This document shows positions 17,253-29,841 of a stretch of 58,458 nucleotides of DNA, in pieces (position 1 is the first letter of the stretch; every line of letters starts with the position of its first letter). The position numbers and the translations under genes were made by a program. The stretch comes from Bacteroidaceae bacterium (GTDB taxonomy: Bacteria; Bacteroidota; Bacteroidia; Bacteroidales; Bacteroidaceae). The stretch is from positions 1-58,458 of the forward strand of contig JAKSIV010000013.1 in the NCBI GenBank assembly GCA_024398635.1, in the 5' to 3' direction. The notes below the pieces were generated by a model. The model saw only the letters and a list, made by a program, of their open reading frames with translations, searched no databases and was not told where the DNA came from.

Positions 17253-17751
17253 TATTAACCATTACATTTGTGTTATTTTGGCGTGTTTTTACAATTGTTG
17301 CACGCAAAAATAGATAGGCGAATGATATTGATGTTTTAGTCGGGATCTACCATTCGGACAGGAGCCATACCCGCCCCATATCAGTATGCAAAATCGCATA
17401 CAAATAGGTGTTAAAATCATAACTTACTGAAAATCAAATATTATATGTGCTAAGATATAAACCTGTTGAATAAACTTTTGCATAGGTTTATACAAAACAT
17501 CCAAATTGAGCCCACTGCAAAAAATTCATAAGATATATATGTGTAATTATCAATGATTTATGATGTTTTTCCAAAGTGATTTCCAGGCTATGTTATGCGT
17601 ACCGGTGGCAATATATGCGATTCTCAGGCGAGGTGGGTTACATTTGTTGTGTATTAACAAATGTTGCATACAAATGTTTGATACAAAAATATAATTGCAA
17701 ACTCAAAAAAGATTGATACATTTGTAGCATTGATACAAAAGAGCCGTTTTT
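17253..17751. promoter_or_regulatory. Long gene-free control region with repeated operator-like words
   Basis: No open reading frame of note. An inverted repeat GTATGC/GCATAC lies at 17384-17401, another (TATAAACCT/AGGTTTATA) at 17456-17492. The word TTG(C)ATACAAA recurs: GCATACAAAT at 17396 and 17666, TTGATACA at 17678, 17713 and 17730. The last copies straddle the predicted promoter of the downstream regulator, so they are candidate operators for that XRE protein. A small RNA inside is possible but not shown. Confidence 0.5.
17717..17724 (+). promoter_or_regulatory. Promoter -7 box for the XRE regulator
   Basis: TACATTTG, a perfect TAnnTTTG, embedded in a TTGATACA word and followed after a few bases by another. 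The arrangement suggests that the product represses its own gene. Confidence 0.6.
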
Positions 17752-18234
17752 ATGATGAAAGAGAGACTTGAAGAATTAATGGATTTGCTTCATCTGAGTC
17801 CAACTCAGTTTGCAAACGAGATTGGCGTGCAACGCGCCACGCTTCAGCACATACTCAGCGGCAGGAATGAGCCCAGTCTGAAGATCATTATGGCTATACA
17901 TAATAAATATCCTGATGTTGAGCTGGAATGGCTTCTGAACGGGAAAGGCTCGGCTATTCCTCAGCTTAGCCAGGAAAGCAGGCCGGAACCTGATTATCCT
18001 CTTTTACCGGGCATGGAGAGTACCTTTTTCCAGCCGGAATCACGTAAAGCGCCTGATTTTTCAAATCTCAGAGGGGAAGAAAACGCTCCAAGACAACGCA
18101 AAACACGTAATAATAAGGATGTTAGGTCCGAAAATTTCGCTACGGAAAACAGCGCGAACAAGGCAATTAAAGAGGTTGTGGTTTTCTTTGCCGACGGTAG
18201 ATATCAGAAATTTTCATCGGATTTAAAAAAATAA
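17752..18234 (+). CDS. XRE-family helix-turn-helix regulator
   Basis: 160 residues (or 159 from the second ATG at 17755). A helix-turn-helix lies at about 12-62 (LSPTQFANEIGVQRATLQHILSGR pattern split by the turn, then LKIIMAI). The middle is polar and probably unstructured (Pro, Arg, Asn rich), and the C-terminus (VVVFFADGRYQKF) looks like a short beta hairpin. This architecture occurs in Bacteroidales orphan regulators. It is preceded by about 500 bases of repeat-bearing control DNA and followed by a BspA-like lipoprotein that has its own promoter. Target genes are unknown. Confidence 0.85.
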   Translation: MMKERLEELMDLLHLSPTQFANEIGVQRATLQHILSGRNEPSLKIIMAIHNKYPDVELEWLLNGKGSAIPQLSQESRPEPDYPLLPGMESTFFQPESRKAPDFSNLRGEENAPRQRKTRNNKDVRSENFATENSANKAIKEVVVFFADGRYQKFSSDLKK

Positions 18235-18243
18235 TACGGTTTT

Positions 18244-18275
18244 TTTGATTTTTTAGATTTTGCTGTTTATATTTG
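18244..18275 (+). promoter_or_regulatory. Promoter for the BspA-like lipoprotein
   Basis: TTTG (18244-18247), 20 bases, then TATATTTG (18268-18275): both boxes match the Bacteroidetes consensus at the right spacing, the best promoter in the window. The ATG follows at 18304. Confidence 0.75.
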
Positions 18276-18303
18276 CTGGTACAAGATTAAACCAATTACC
18301 GCT

Positions 18304-19233
18304 ATGAAAAGATATCTGTTTGTATTGGCTATCGCAACATTCATGCTGGCCGGTTGCCGTAGCAGCAAAGAAGCATCAAAAGAAAGGGCAAGCAATGAGG
18401 TTTGGCAGACTTTGTTGGTAAAACAGCTTGATGCCAAGATTGAGGACCAGATCATTACCGTAAAATACAACAACGGTACCACTCTTTGCTACAAGATTCT
18501 TGATAACTTTGGAAATGTCACTCTGACATGGGACAGAACCAACGGCCGCAAGAACTTTGACGATGGTCCGAGTGCCTATAAGGGCGATATCAGTATTCCT
18601 TCCTTCATTACTACAGGTGAGAATGATGACTTTACATTCCGCGTAATGGAAATTGACGCCAATGCGTTCTATGATTGCGCCGAAGTAACCTCGATTGATA
18701 TTCCCTACAGCGTTCTTCGCATAGTGAATGACGCATTCAAGGGATGCTCCGGAATAAAGAAATACACTGTAAATGAGAACAATCAGTCATACAAGGACGT
18801 GGATGGCATCCTGTTCAGCAAGGATGACAAGATGCTGATCAAGTATCCCGCCAAGAAAGAGACTGCCGAGTACGTCATTTCGGAGGATGTGTCGATAATC
18901 TGCACCGAGGCATTCACGGACAACTCTTTCCTCAGGAAAATCACAATCGGGAACTTTGTAACCGCTATCAGCGACAACTCATTCAAGAACTGCTCTGCAC
19001 TTGAGGAGGTTGAGTTGGGAGGTAACGTAAGAATCCTGGGTGTTGATGCTTTCAAGAACTGCCCCAAGCTGACACTTGTCAATGCTCACGGAATGTGGCC
19101 GGCACACTGCAGTCCTACGGTATTTGACGATGAGGTTAAGGCAAGTGCAAAGCTTTATGTTCCGAGAGGTCAGTTGATGAACTACAAGCGCCGTCTTGAG
19201 TGGCGTGACTTCAAGAACGTACAGGAGTATTGA
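18304..19233 (+). CDS. BspA-like leucine-rich-repeat lipoprotein
   Basis: 309 residues. A lipobox LAGC gives Cys18, so the protein is lipid-anchored, perhaps surface-exposed. From about 110 the sequence shows LRR_5 (BspA/TpLRR) units with the signature I...AFxxCxxLxxI, for example NAFYDC, DAFKGC, EAFTDN, NSFKNC and DAFKNC. Such repeats bind proteins or carbohydrates in other bacteria. It has its own promoter and a terminator behind it, so it is monocistronic. The nearby XRE gene may or may not control it. The ligand is unknown. Confidence 0.88.
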   Translation: MKRYLFVLAIATFMLAGCRSSKEASKERASNEVWQTLLVKQLDAKIEDQIITVKYNNGTTLCYKILDNFGNVTLTWDRTNGRKNFDDGPSAYKGDISIPSFITTGENDDFTFRVMEIDANAFYDCAEVTSIDIPYSVLRIVNDAFKGCSGIKKYTVNENNQSYKDVDGILFSKDDKMLIKYPAKKETAEYVISEDVSIICTEAFTDNSFLRKITIGNFVTAISDNSFKNCSALEEVELGGNVRILGVDAFKNCPKLTLVNAHGMWPAHCSPTVFDDEVKASAKLYVPRGQLMNYKRRLEWRDFKNVQEY

Positions 19234-19256
19234 TTTGACAGAACCTAATAACTAAC

Positions 19257-19290
19257 CTGGTGCAGCCTTTCGGAGTTGCACCTTTTTTTT
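19257..19290 (+). terminator. Intrinsic terminator of the LRR lipoprotein gene
   Basis: GGTGCA (19259-19264) pairs with TGCACC (19277-19282), followed by eight T. Confidence 0.75.
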
Positions 19291-19318
19291 GTACCTTCGC
19301 AGTGCTATTTTACAACGT

Positions 19319-20098
19319 ATGAAGAAATTCCTGACAGATATGCTTGTGGCCGATAACCGCTTGGTCGGTCCTTGTGCCACACTGCTGACATTGCAATATC
19401 CCGGAGAGTTGCCTGAGATGGTTGCCGGACAGTTTGCCGAACTGCAGGTTCCAACTGCCAAGGTCCTGTTGCGCAGACCCATCTCAATTCATGCAATAGA
19501 TCGTGAAAGGAACCTTGTGGAGTTCCTGATTCAGATTGTCGGCGAAGGAACTCAGTCACTTGCAGAGCTCAAACAGGGTGATAAGGTTAACGTCCTGCTG
19601 CCGCTTGGAAACGGTTTCAGCTACCGCACCACTCATGTAGCCCGTCCGTTGCTTATCGGCGGCGGAGTGGGAGTGGCTCCGTTGCTGTTCCTTGGACAGA
19701 AGTTTGCTGCTCATGGAATTCGCCCGACATTCCTGTTCGGTGGCCGCACCGAAGGACTTATCCTGCGCAAGGAGGAGTTCCGGAAGTACGGCGACCTGTT
19801 CATGACTACCGAGGACGGATCGGCCGGCGAGAAGGGATTTGTGACGAATCACAGCCTGCTTATGGACAGCGAGTCATTTGACCGCATATTTGCCTGCGGC
19901 CCCACGCCTATGCTTAAGGCTGTAGCAAAATGGGCAAAGGAGCATGAGACGGCATGTGAGGTCTCCTTAGAGCACCGTATGGCCTGCGGAATAGGCGCCT
20001 GCCTGTGCTGCGTTGAGGATACGGCCGATGAGGGCAATGTGTGTGTATGTAAAGAGGGCCCGGTATTCAATATAGACAGACTGAAATGGTTCAATTAA
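19319..20098 (+). CDS. pyrK: Dihydroorotate dehydrogenase electron-transfer subunit
   Basis: 259 residues from ATG 19319; the earlier in-frame start at 19289 overlaps the terminator and a TACCTTCG promoter-like box (19292-19299). The FAD-binding part has RRPISIHA, then the NAD-binding GGGVGVAP motif near 117-124. The C-terminal [2Fe-2S] ligands are Cys223, Cys228, Cys231 and a Cys in VCVC. It passes electrons from PyrD to NAD+. It overlaps pyrD by 13 bases, so the two subunits are made together. Confidence 0.94.
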   Translation: MKKFLTDMLVADNRLVGPCATLLTLQYPGELPEMVAGQFAELQVPTAKVLLRRPISIHAIDRERNLVEFLIQIVGEGTQSLAELKQGDKVNVLLPLGNGFSYRTTHVARPLLIGGGVGVAPLLFLGQKFAAHGIRPTFLFGGRTEGLILRKEEFRKYGDLFMTTEDGSAGEKGFVTNHSLLMDSESFDRIFACGPTPMLKAVAKWAKEHETACEVSLEHRMACGIGACLCCVEDTADEGNVCVCKEGPVFNIDRLKWFN

Positions 20099-20994
20099 AT
20101 ACAAAGATAGGCTCATTGGAGCTCAAGAACCCGGTCATGACTGCATCGGGCACATTCGGTTACGGCACTGAGTACGCTGATTTCATGGATATCAACCGTC
20201 TTGGAGCCATAATAGTAAAAGGAACTACATTGAATCCGCGTCAGGGCAATGCTTATCCGCGTATGGCCGAGACTCCGTCGGGCATGCTCAATGCCGTGGG
20301 ACTCCAGAACAAGGGCGTGGATTACTTTGTGGACCATATCTATCCTGAGGTCCGAAAGTTCCAGACCAACGTGATTGTGAACGTATCGGGCTCGTGCATT
20401 GAGGATTATGCCCAGTGCGCAAGCATTATCAATACTCTTGATGACATACCTGCCATAGAGCTCAATATCTCTTGCCCCAATGTAAAACAGGGCGGTATGG
20501 CGTTCGGCGTAAGGCCTGAGAGCGCTGCACAAGTTGTAAGTGCCGTGCGTAAGGCTTATGACAAGATTCTGATTGTCAAGCTGTCACCCAATGTGACCGA
20601 TATCACCGAGATTGCGCGTGCCGTTGAGGGAGCGGGAGCCGATAGCGTATCGCTCATCAATACGATGCTGGGTATGGCTATCGATGCCGAAAAGCGCAAA
20701 CCCATCCTGTCGACGATCACCGGCGGAATGAGCGGCCCGGCCGTAAAGCCTGTTGCATTGCGTATGGTTTGGCAGACTGCAAAAGCGGTGAAGATTCCTG
20801 TGATAGGTCTTGGAGGCATCTGCAGCGCCACTGATGCAATAGAATTCCTTTTGGCAGGCGCATCGGCCATACAGATAGGCACAGCCAATTTCATCGATCC
20901 TGCCATCTCAGAGAAAGTTGTCGACGGAATTGAGGAATACCTCACACGTCACGGCTTCAACTCCGTCCAGGATATTATCGGAGCCTTAGAGTAA
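20086..20994 (+). CDS. pyrD: Dihydroorotate dehydrogenase B (NAD+), catalytic subunit
   Basis: 302 residues. It is a class 1B enzyme: catalytic Cys130 in [12 protein letters not shown], the FMN-binding [11 protein letters not shown] segment near 245-255, and a PyrK partner encoded directly upstream with a 13-base overlap. It oxidises dihydroorotate to orotate in pyrimidine synthesis. Its end overlaps the end of the convergent trmD gene by 9 bases, so neither has room for a terminator. Confidence 0.96.
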   Translation: MVQLNTKIGSLELKNPVMTASGTFGYGTEYADFMDINRLGAIIVKGTTLNPRQGNAYPRMAETPSGMLNAVGLQNKGVDYFVDHIYPEVRKFQTNVIVNVSGSCIEDYAQCASIINTLDDIPAIELNISCPNVKQGGMAFGVRPESAAQVVSAVRKAYDKILIVKLSPNVTDITEIARAVEGAGADSVSLINTMLGMAIDAEKRKPILSTITGGMSGPAVKPVALRMVWQTAKAVKIPVIGLGGICSATDAIEFLLAGASAIQIGTANFIDPAISEKVVDGIEEYLTRHGFNSVQDIIGALE

Positions 20995-21657
20995 GTCGGG
21001 GCGGAGGCGCTTGGTGCGCTCCATAGACTGCTGGAATTCCCAATCATCTATTAAAGCCTGGTTTCCCGATAATAGTACATCGGGGACGCGCCAGCCTTTG
21101 TATTCGGCGGGACGGGTATAGACGGGTGGCGCAAGGAGGTTGTCCTGGAAGCAGTCGGATAGGGCGGACTGCTCATCGGACAGGACACCGGGAATAAGGC
21201 GTACGATGCTGTCTGTCATTACGGCTGCGGCGAGTTCACCGCCTGTGAGCACGTAGTCACCGATGCTTATCTCGCGGGTTATCAGATGCTCGCGGATGCG
21301 GTAGTCTATTCCTTTGTAGTGACCGCACAGGATAATGACGTTGTTAAGCAGTGAGAGGCTGTTGGCAATCTTCTGGTTGAACTGCTCGCCATCCGGTGAA
21401 GTGTATATTACTTCATCGTAGTCACGCTGTGACTTGAGGTCCGATATCAGGCGGTCAATGGGTTCTATTTTCATGACAAGGCCGGCACAGCCTCCAAATG
21501 GGTAGTCATCGGTCTTGTGGTGCTTATCGGTGGTGTAGTCCCTGATATCGTGCAGATGAATCTCGGCCAGACCGACTTTCTGGGCACGTGCCATCATTGA
21601 GCAGTTGAAGAAACTCTCAAGCATTTCAGGGAAAACTGTAAGAATATCTATTCGCAT
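20986..21657 (-). CDS. trmD: tRNA (guanine-N1-)-methyltransferase
   Basis: 223 residues from the ATG at 21657; an in-frame extension to 21732 is rejected because a promoter box lies inside it. The start [12 protein letters not shown] and the trefoil-knot SAM-binding stretch ([14 protein letters not shown], then [11 protein letters not shown]) are diagnostic. It methylates G37 of tRNAs and so guards the reading frame. It stands alone here rather than in the rpsP-rimM-trmD-rplS cluster of other phyla. Its 3' end overlaps pyrD by 9 bases on the other strand. Confidence 0.96.
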   Translation of the reverse strand: MRIDILTVFPEMLESFFNCSMMARAQKVGLAEIHLHDIRDYTTDKHHKTDDYPFGGCAGLVMKIEPIDRLISDLKSQRDYDEVIYTSPDGEQFNQKIANSLSLLNNVIILCGHYKGIDYRIREHLITREISIGDYVLTGGELAAAVMTDSIVRLIPGVLSDEQSALSDCFQDNLLAPPVYTRPAEYKGWRVPDVLLSGNQALIDDWEFQQSMERTKRLRPDLL

Positions 21658-21667
21658 ATGTGCATAA

Positions 21668-24658
<2,991 letters not shown>

Positions 24659-24662
<4 letters not shown>

Positions 24663-25939
24663 AGGGGCTGATACGTTGTCTAATCCTGTTATCCCTGTTG
24701 TCTGCAGCATCCTGCAAGCAGAACAGCCAGCCCATTGCAGAGCCTGCTGATGATGAGGTCAGCATCTTTGTTCCGGAACCGGTCTATCGCTGGGGTATCT
24801 GCATTGACAGCTTAGACGTTGTGGACGGCACCATCGGCCGCAATGAACTGCTATCGACCATTCTATACAGGTACAACGTCTCTTCACAGACAATCTATTA
24901 TCTTGAGAAAGCGTCAGAGAAGACCTGGAGCGTACGTAAGATTCAGTCCAGAAAACCGTATCATATTGTACGTGACAGCGATTCATTGGCTACGGCAAGG
25001 TTCTTCGTGTATGACATAAACAAGACCGACTACGCCGTTTTTTCGCTGTCTGACAGCATTTACAGCTACTTGGGCTCGATAGATGTCGATACCGTCCTGA
25101 ACTATATAAGCGGCAGTATTGAGACGTCTCTTTGGAACGCCATGATTGACCAGGGTGCGGCACCCGAACTGGCCGGGATGCTGGCCGACATATATTCCTG
25201 GACAATAGATTTCTTTGGAATACAGAAGCGTGACTCGTTCTCGGTCTACTATCAGGAGATGTTTGCTGACAGTGTAAAAGTGGCCACAGGCAATATCCTT
25301 GCCGCCAATTTCATCACATCAGGAACTGATCATTACGCCTTCAGATATACATACCATAACGAGCGCGGCGAGTATTTTGACGAAAAAGGTACAAGTCTGA
25401 GACGTGCTTTCCTGAAAGCGCCTCTAAGCTATACACGCATCAGCTCAAAGTTCTCAAACGCACGTCTGCATCCCATCAAGAAGATTGTACGTGCGCACCA
25501 CGGCGTTGATTATGCCGCACCTTCGGGCACACCTGTCTATTCTGTAGGAGACGGTGTGGTGACGGCCAAGGCATGGGACAGCAAGGGTGGAGGCAATTAT
25601 ATCAAGATCAAGCATAACTCAACATATACGACCGAGTACATGCACCTGCGCGGTTTTGCCAAAGGTATAAGCGTTGGTACACACGTGTCACAGGGCCAGC
25701 TGATAGGCTATGTGGGTATGACAGGAACTGCAACCGGACCTCATCTTGATTACCGCGTATTCAAGAACGGAACAGCCATCGACCCGTTGCGTATGGACCT
25801 GCCGGCTGTCGATCCCATCAAGGAGGAGGATATGCCGCAGTATCTCAAGGCGGTCAGCGGATATATGAAGATGGTTGGACTGTCTGTTTCCGACAGCTTG
25901 CAGGCTGATACCACAACAAACATACAATCAAATGATTAA
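24659..25939 (+). CDS. M23-family metallopeptidase lipoprotein
   Basis: 426 residues. The lipobox SAASC gives Cys19. The C-terminal LytM/M23 domain (about 270-385) has the HxxxD zinc motif (His280, Asp284 in AHHGVDYAAP) and YMHLRGF. The closing motif is PHLDYR: His362 is kept, but the place of the second His of the usual HxH is Asp364. This may still bind zinc or may weaken catalysis. The N-terminal 250 residues are a beta-rich region without a recognised domain. It probably acts on peptidoglycan in the periplasm. Translation is coupled to dapA. Confidence 0.9.
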
Positions 25940-26531
25940 AAATATAATTTTCGACTACGGGAACGTACTTGTTGACTGGAATCCCGCATATCTTTTTCTG
26001 CCCGTATTCGGCGGCGATGAAGAGAAATGCAGGTTCTTTACTGAGAATGTCTGCAACCGTGAATGGTTTACCAGGATTGACCAGGGTGAAAGCATGGATG
26101 TATGCGTAGCTGAGCTCCAGAAAGCATATCCCGAGTATGCCGATGTCATAGCATTGTTCCGTGACCGCTGGTTCGATATGTGCAGCGGCGATATACCTGG
26201 TATGCTTGAGATAATTCAGGATCTTAAAAACCAGGGAATGGGTGTCTATGGCCTTACCAATTGGCCTGCAGAGACATTCGCTGAGGCCCGCCGCCGTTTC
26301 AAAACACTTGCCAGCATTGACAATTACGTGGTATCAAGCGCTGTAAGACTTGCCAAACCACAACCTGAGATATTCCGGCTTCTGCTCTCCAAGTACAATC
26401 TTAAGCCTGAAGAGTGTGTTTTCATTGATGATCGCGTGGATAATGTCAATGCAGCAAAAGCACTTGGAATTACAGGAATAGTATATCCCGGCTCAGCAGA
26501 CGCCTTGCGAAAAGAATTAGCAAAAATTTAG
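25932..26531 (+). CDS. HAD-superfamily hydrolase (subfamily IA)
   Basis: 199 residues from ATG 25932; it overlaps the peptidase gene by 8 bases. An upstream in-frame start at 25875 would add an unlikely N-terminus. Motif I is FDYGNVL: the nucleophile Asp8 is present, but the second Asp of DxD is Gly10, as in the YihX-like group. Motif II is YGLTNWP, Lys is in AKPQPEIF and motif III is FIDDRVDN near 175. It is probably a small-molecule phosphatase; the substrate is unknown. It is the last gene of the ligA-dapA run. Confidence 0.9.
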   Translation: MIKNIIFDYGNVLVDWNPAYLFLPVFGGDEEKCRFFTENVCNREWFTRIDQGESMDVCVAELQKAYPEYADVIALFRDRWFDMCSGDIPGMLEIIQDLKNQGMGVYGLTNWPAETFAEARRRFKTLASIDNYVVSSAVRLAKPQPEIFRLLLSKYNLKPEECVFIDDRVDNVNAAKALGITGIVYPGSADALRKELAKI

Positions 26532-26575
26532 GCAAAAAAAGTGCTCAAGTGTAGCTCAGATACAAAAAATAGCAG

Positions 26576-26583
26576 TATCTTTG
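26576..26583 (+). promoter_or_regulatory. Promoter -7 box for tRNA-Arg
   Basis: TATCTTTG, a perfect TAnnTTTG, 25 bases ahead of the mature tRNA 5' end. Confidence 0.6.
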
Positions 26584-26608
26584 CACCGCTAAAAACGAAT
26601 AGCGTGTT

Positions 26609-26682
26609 GGTTCCGTAGCTTAACTGAATAGAGCATCTGACTACGGATCAGAAGGTTCCGGGTTTGAATCCCGGCGGAATCA
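26609..26682 (+). tRNA. tRNA-Arg (anticodon ACG)
   Basis: 74 bases fold as a full cloverleaf. Acceptor GGTTCCG pairs with CGGAATC, the D stem is GCTT/GAGC, the anticodon stem is TCTGA/TCAGA around loop CTACGGA, and the T stem is CCGGG/CCCGG around TTTGAAT. The anticodon is ACG, expected to be edited to ICG. No CCA is encoded (A then CAAAG). A terminator follows. Confidence 0.96.
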
Positions 26683-26688
26683 CAAAGC

Positions 26689-26722
26689 AAAAAAGGATGA
26701 CCCATCGGGGCCATCCTTTTTT
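26689..26722. terminator. Bidirectional terminator between tRNA-Arg and the xylanase gene
   Basis: Six A, GGATG (26695-26699), an inner CCC/GGG pairing, CATCC (26712-26716), then six T. The symmetrical A/T flanks serve the plus-strand tRNA and the minus-strand GH10 gene. Confidence 0.85.
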
Positions 26723-26740
26723 GTTATGAGTAGTTATTGA

Positions 26741-28078
26741 TTACTTCTTGTTCTTCTTGAAGTCACGTACGGTGTAGTAAACCTCCTTGCGCTGATACTG
26801 TCCGTCGAACAGCAGCGGGAAGTTGTTTGCACCAAGCCATGAATCACGGTCACCAAGGTTCCAGAAGGTTACGCAAGAGAAGTTCTTCTTGTACTTGCGG
26901 ATAACCTTGAAGAGCTCGTCGTACTTAGCCATCTGCAGCTGAGCGATAGAGTCGGTGAGAACCTGGCCCTCGCCACGGCTGAACTGGAGCTGACCGCCAG
27001 CCTCGTGGTTGATACGAACGTCAAACTCAGTGATCTGTATATCGTCAACCAGCTCAAGATACATCTGGATAGCCTTCTCGAAGTCCTCGATGGTGGGGTT
27101 ATCATAGATGTTGTAGTGACCCTGCATACCGATACCGGTGATAGGAGCACCCTCGGCCTGCAACTTCTTAACCATGTTGTAGATATAAGTTCTCTTGGCG
27201 GGAGTCCAAGCGCTGTAGTCATTGTAGAACAGACCGGCATTGGGATCTGCCTCATGAGCAAACTGGAAAGCCTTGAGAATGAACTCGTCACCGCAGAGCT
27301 GATAGGCGGTTGACTGACGGAATGACTGCTCGTAAGGAGCATCGGGGTTATTGGCATCGCTCATAGCCTCGTTTACAACATCCCAGCAGTATACTACATC
27401 CTTATAACGGTTGATTACAGTGTGGATGTGAGCACGGAGTGAATCATAGAACTCTTCCTTGGTTGCCTTAGCATACTTGGGAACCTTGGTCATCTGAGGA
27501 GCAGGAGCCTGACCGGCACGCTGACCGCCCTGCTGAGGACGCTGGCCCTGTGCACGCTGACCACCCTGGGGAGCACCCTGAGGAGCGCCCTGGGGACGCT
27601 GGCCACCAAAGCCGCCAAAACCGCCGAAACCACCACCGAAGCCGCCGAAGCCGCCACGTGCGGGCTGCTCAACCCAAATGGTATCGCCGTTCTCGTCGCG
27701 CTCTACAACCTGGTTTCCGTTTTCGTCATACTTATTGAACATCCAGTTAGCGAACTGGCTGTGCCATACGAGGCAGTGACCACGCATCTTGATACCGTTC
27801 TCACGGCAGAAGTTTGCGATAGCATCGGCCTGCTGGAAATTCCAAACACCCGGCTGAGGATGAATTTCACCCGGTTTCATGCAGTTCTCAGCTGTGATGC
27901 TGTTGAATTCCTTAAGGATAACTGCCTTCTGAAGTGAATCAGTTACGTTGCGCGGTGTAACGGCTACACCAATCTTGAAATAGCCCTTGTAGGCATCTTT
28001 CAGACCCGGATCTTCGGGGCCACATGCGCTCACCAGTACAATTGACGCGATGAGAGCGATTGCTGATAGTTTTTTCAT
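26741..28078 (-). CDS. GH10 endo-1,4-beta-xylanase lipoprotein with low-complexity insert
   Basis: 445 residues from ATG 28078 (the longer frame from 28132 lacks a signal at its start). Cys19 in the lipobox VSAC marks a lipoprotein. GH10 features: WHSQF near 105, acid/base Glu237 in VVNEAMSD and nucleophile Glu351 in ITEFDVR. Between the third and fourth strands (about 139-198) lies an insert of Gly-Phe-Gly repeats followed by Gln/Pro/Gly/Ala/Arg runs, which is not part of the GH10 fold. The enzyme would cut xylan at the cell surface or in the periplasm. It lies outside any visible SusCD locus. Confidence 0.93.
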   Translation of the reverse strand: MKKLSAIALIASIVLVSACGPEDPGLKDAYKGYFKIGVAVTPRNVTDSLQKAVILKEFNSITAENCMKPGEIHPQPGVWNFQQADAIANFCRENGIKMRGHCLVWHSQFANWMFNKYDENGNQVVERDENGDTIWVEQPARGGFGGFGGGFGGFGGFGGQRPQGAPQGAPQGGQRAQGQRPQQGGQRAGQAPAPQMTKVPKYAKATKEEFYDSLRAHIHTVINRYKDVVYCWDVVNEAMSDANNPDAPYEQSFRQSTAYQLCGDEFILKAFQFAHEADPNAGLFYNDYSAWTPAKRTYIYNMVKKLQAEGAPITGIGMQGHYNIYDNPTIEDFEKAIQMYLELVDDIQITEFDVRINHEAGGQLQFSRGEGQVLTDSIAQLQMAKYDELFKVIRKYKKNFSCVTFWNLGDRDSWLGANNFPLLFDGQYQRKEVYYTVRDFKKNKK

Positions 28079-28165
28079 TATTAATGATCTAGAATGATTA
28101 TTGATTGTTGACTTTTCGTTTTCGTTCCGCAAAAATAAACAAATATTTTATAATCTGTAATATTG

Positions 28166-29812
28166 TTACTTATACAAGAACCTGCGGATGGACATTTTAG
28201 GTGTCTTTTCAAACGGGACATCCTTAATTTCGACTTTGGCAATCTGGCTGTATACCGGAAGCTGGCGGTTCGATGCAAGGCGTATGTTCTCGGGAATTGC
28301 GTCCTTGGCCTCATCATCCAGAAGGGCCTTGGCGATAGCTTGCTCGTCAAGATATACAAGAGCAACCAGTTTACCGCCACGATCAACCACTACTGACTCT
28401 ACGACATAATCCTGGTTGTTTACAACGGCTTCTATCTCCTCAGGGTAGATATTCTGGCCCGAAGGACCCAGAATCATGTTCTTGGAGCGTCCGCGAATGA
28501 ATATGTTGCCGTCGGCATCCATAATGCCCAAATCGCCTGTTTTAAGCCAGCCATCCTCGGTAAATGCATTTGCGGTAGCCTCGGGATTATTGTAATAGCC
28601 GATGGTGATGTTCTCGCCACGGGCCTGAATTTCACCCACCGTGTGCTGCGGATCATCTGAATCTATGCGTATTTCAGTTATATCGACAGGCTTGCCGCAG
28701 GAACCCGGCACATAAGTGCGCCAGCCTGAATAGGCCATCAACGGGCAACCCTCAGTCATACCGTAACCTACCACATACGGGAACTTGATTTTCTTGAAGA
28801 GACGTTCAACCTCAGGGTTCAATGCGGCGCCACCCATGATGAACTCCATGACATTTCCGCCGAATGCCTCACACAGTCCGTCCTTTACCTTTTTGTAGAT
28901 GATACTGTTGATGCCCGGAATCTTGGTAAGGAGCTTGACTATAGGTTTGTCGAGTGTAGGCTTTACCTTGCTCTTATATATTTTCTCCATCACAAGTGGC
29001 ACTGTGACAAGAAGATAAGGCTTTACATCAGCAAAGGCTTTCAGCAGACTTGTAGGAGTGGGGGTTTTACCCAACCAGTAAATGGAGGTGCCGTTACACA
29101 GAGGATATATGAACTCAATGACCAGACCGTACATATGAGCCATAGGAAGCATTGACACGATTTTATCTCCAGCCGGCATATAACGCTGGTCAAAATCAAC
29201 GTTGGCGCTGAAATTGCGGTACGTGAGCATAACGCCCTTGGGGTCACCGGTAGAGCCTGAAGTATAATTGATCGTAGAGAGATTATCCCAGTTATCAGTA
29301 GGATATACTACATCATCAGGGCCGAATCCGTTAGGATACTTCTTGTCAAACATCTCATCAATATGGTCAAAAGCATACTGTATCCTGTCGTCGCCGCAAT
29401 ATAGCAGGCTCAGCGAATTGACATCTATCACGGCACGCACCTGCGGCATCTTGGAAATATCCATCTTTGACCATTTGTCGGAATCAGTAAAGAGCGCAAT
29501 ACTTCCGGAATGGTTGACCAGTCCCATTATGCTGTCCGGCTTGAAATCGGCCAATATGGGAACAATCACCGTTTCATATGTGTTGACAGCCAGATAAGCG
29601 AATCCCCAGCGTGCACCGTTCTGTGCGCACAAGGCTATGCGTTCACCCTTTTGTATTCCGGCGTATTCAAAAACGATATGAAGACGGGCTATTGAACGTG
29701 CCATCTGGGCATATGTAAATGATTCACCTCCGATGTTGTTCAATGCCGGCTTGTCCCAGTACTTTCGTGTTGCGGCTTGAAGCCTTTCGAGATAATGCGG
29801 ATATTTTTCCAT
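28166..29812 (-). CDS. Long-chain acyl-CoA synthetase (AMP-forming)
   Basis: 548 residues. ANL-superfamily motifs appear in order: P-loop YTSGSTGDPKGVM near 190-202, A5-like GYGMTEGCP near 355, the A7 GDLG motif and a hinge FIRGRSKNMI, with the catalytic-Lys-bearing C-terminus (EKTPKMSIRRF). It activates fatty acids to acyl-CoA in the cytoplasm. It probably shares a transcript with the patatin-like gene upstream (29 bases apart), so lipase and ligase may serve the same fatty-acid recycling route. Confidence 0.88.
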   Translation of the reverse strand: MEKYPHYLERLQAATRKYWDKPALNNIGGESFTYAQMARSIARLHIVFEYAGIQKGERIALCAQNGARWGFAYLAVNTYETVIVPILADFKPDSIMGLVNHSGSIALFTDSDKWSKMDISKMPQVRAVIDVNSLSLLYCGDDRIQYAFDHIDEMFDKKYPNGFGPDDVVYPTDNWDNLSTINYTSGSTGDPKGVMLTYRNFSANVDFDQRYMPAGDKIVSMLPMAHMYGLVIEFIYPLCNGTSIYWLGKTPTPTSLLKAFADVKPYLLVTVPLVMEKIYKSKVKPTLDKPIVKLLTKIPGINSIIYKKVKDGLCEAFGGNVMEFIMGGAALNPEVERLFKKIKFPYVVGYGMTEGCPLMAYSGWRTYVPGSCGKPVDITEIRIDSDDPQHTVGEIQARGENITIGYYNNPEATANAFTEDGWLKTGDLGIMDADGNIFIRGRSKNMILGPSGQNIYPEEIEAVVNNQDYVVESVVVDRGGKLVALVYLDEQAIAKALLDDEAKDAIPENIRLASNRQLPVYSQIAKVEIKDVPFEKTPKMSIRRFLYK

Positions 29813-29841
29813 TCAAATCAAGTGTATTTATTTAATTAATG

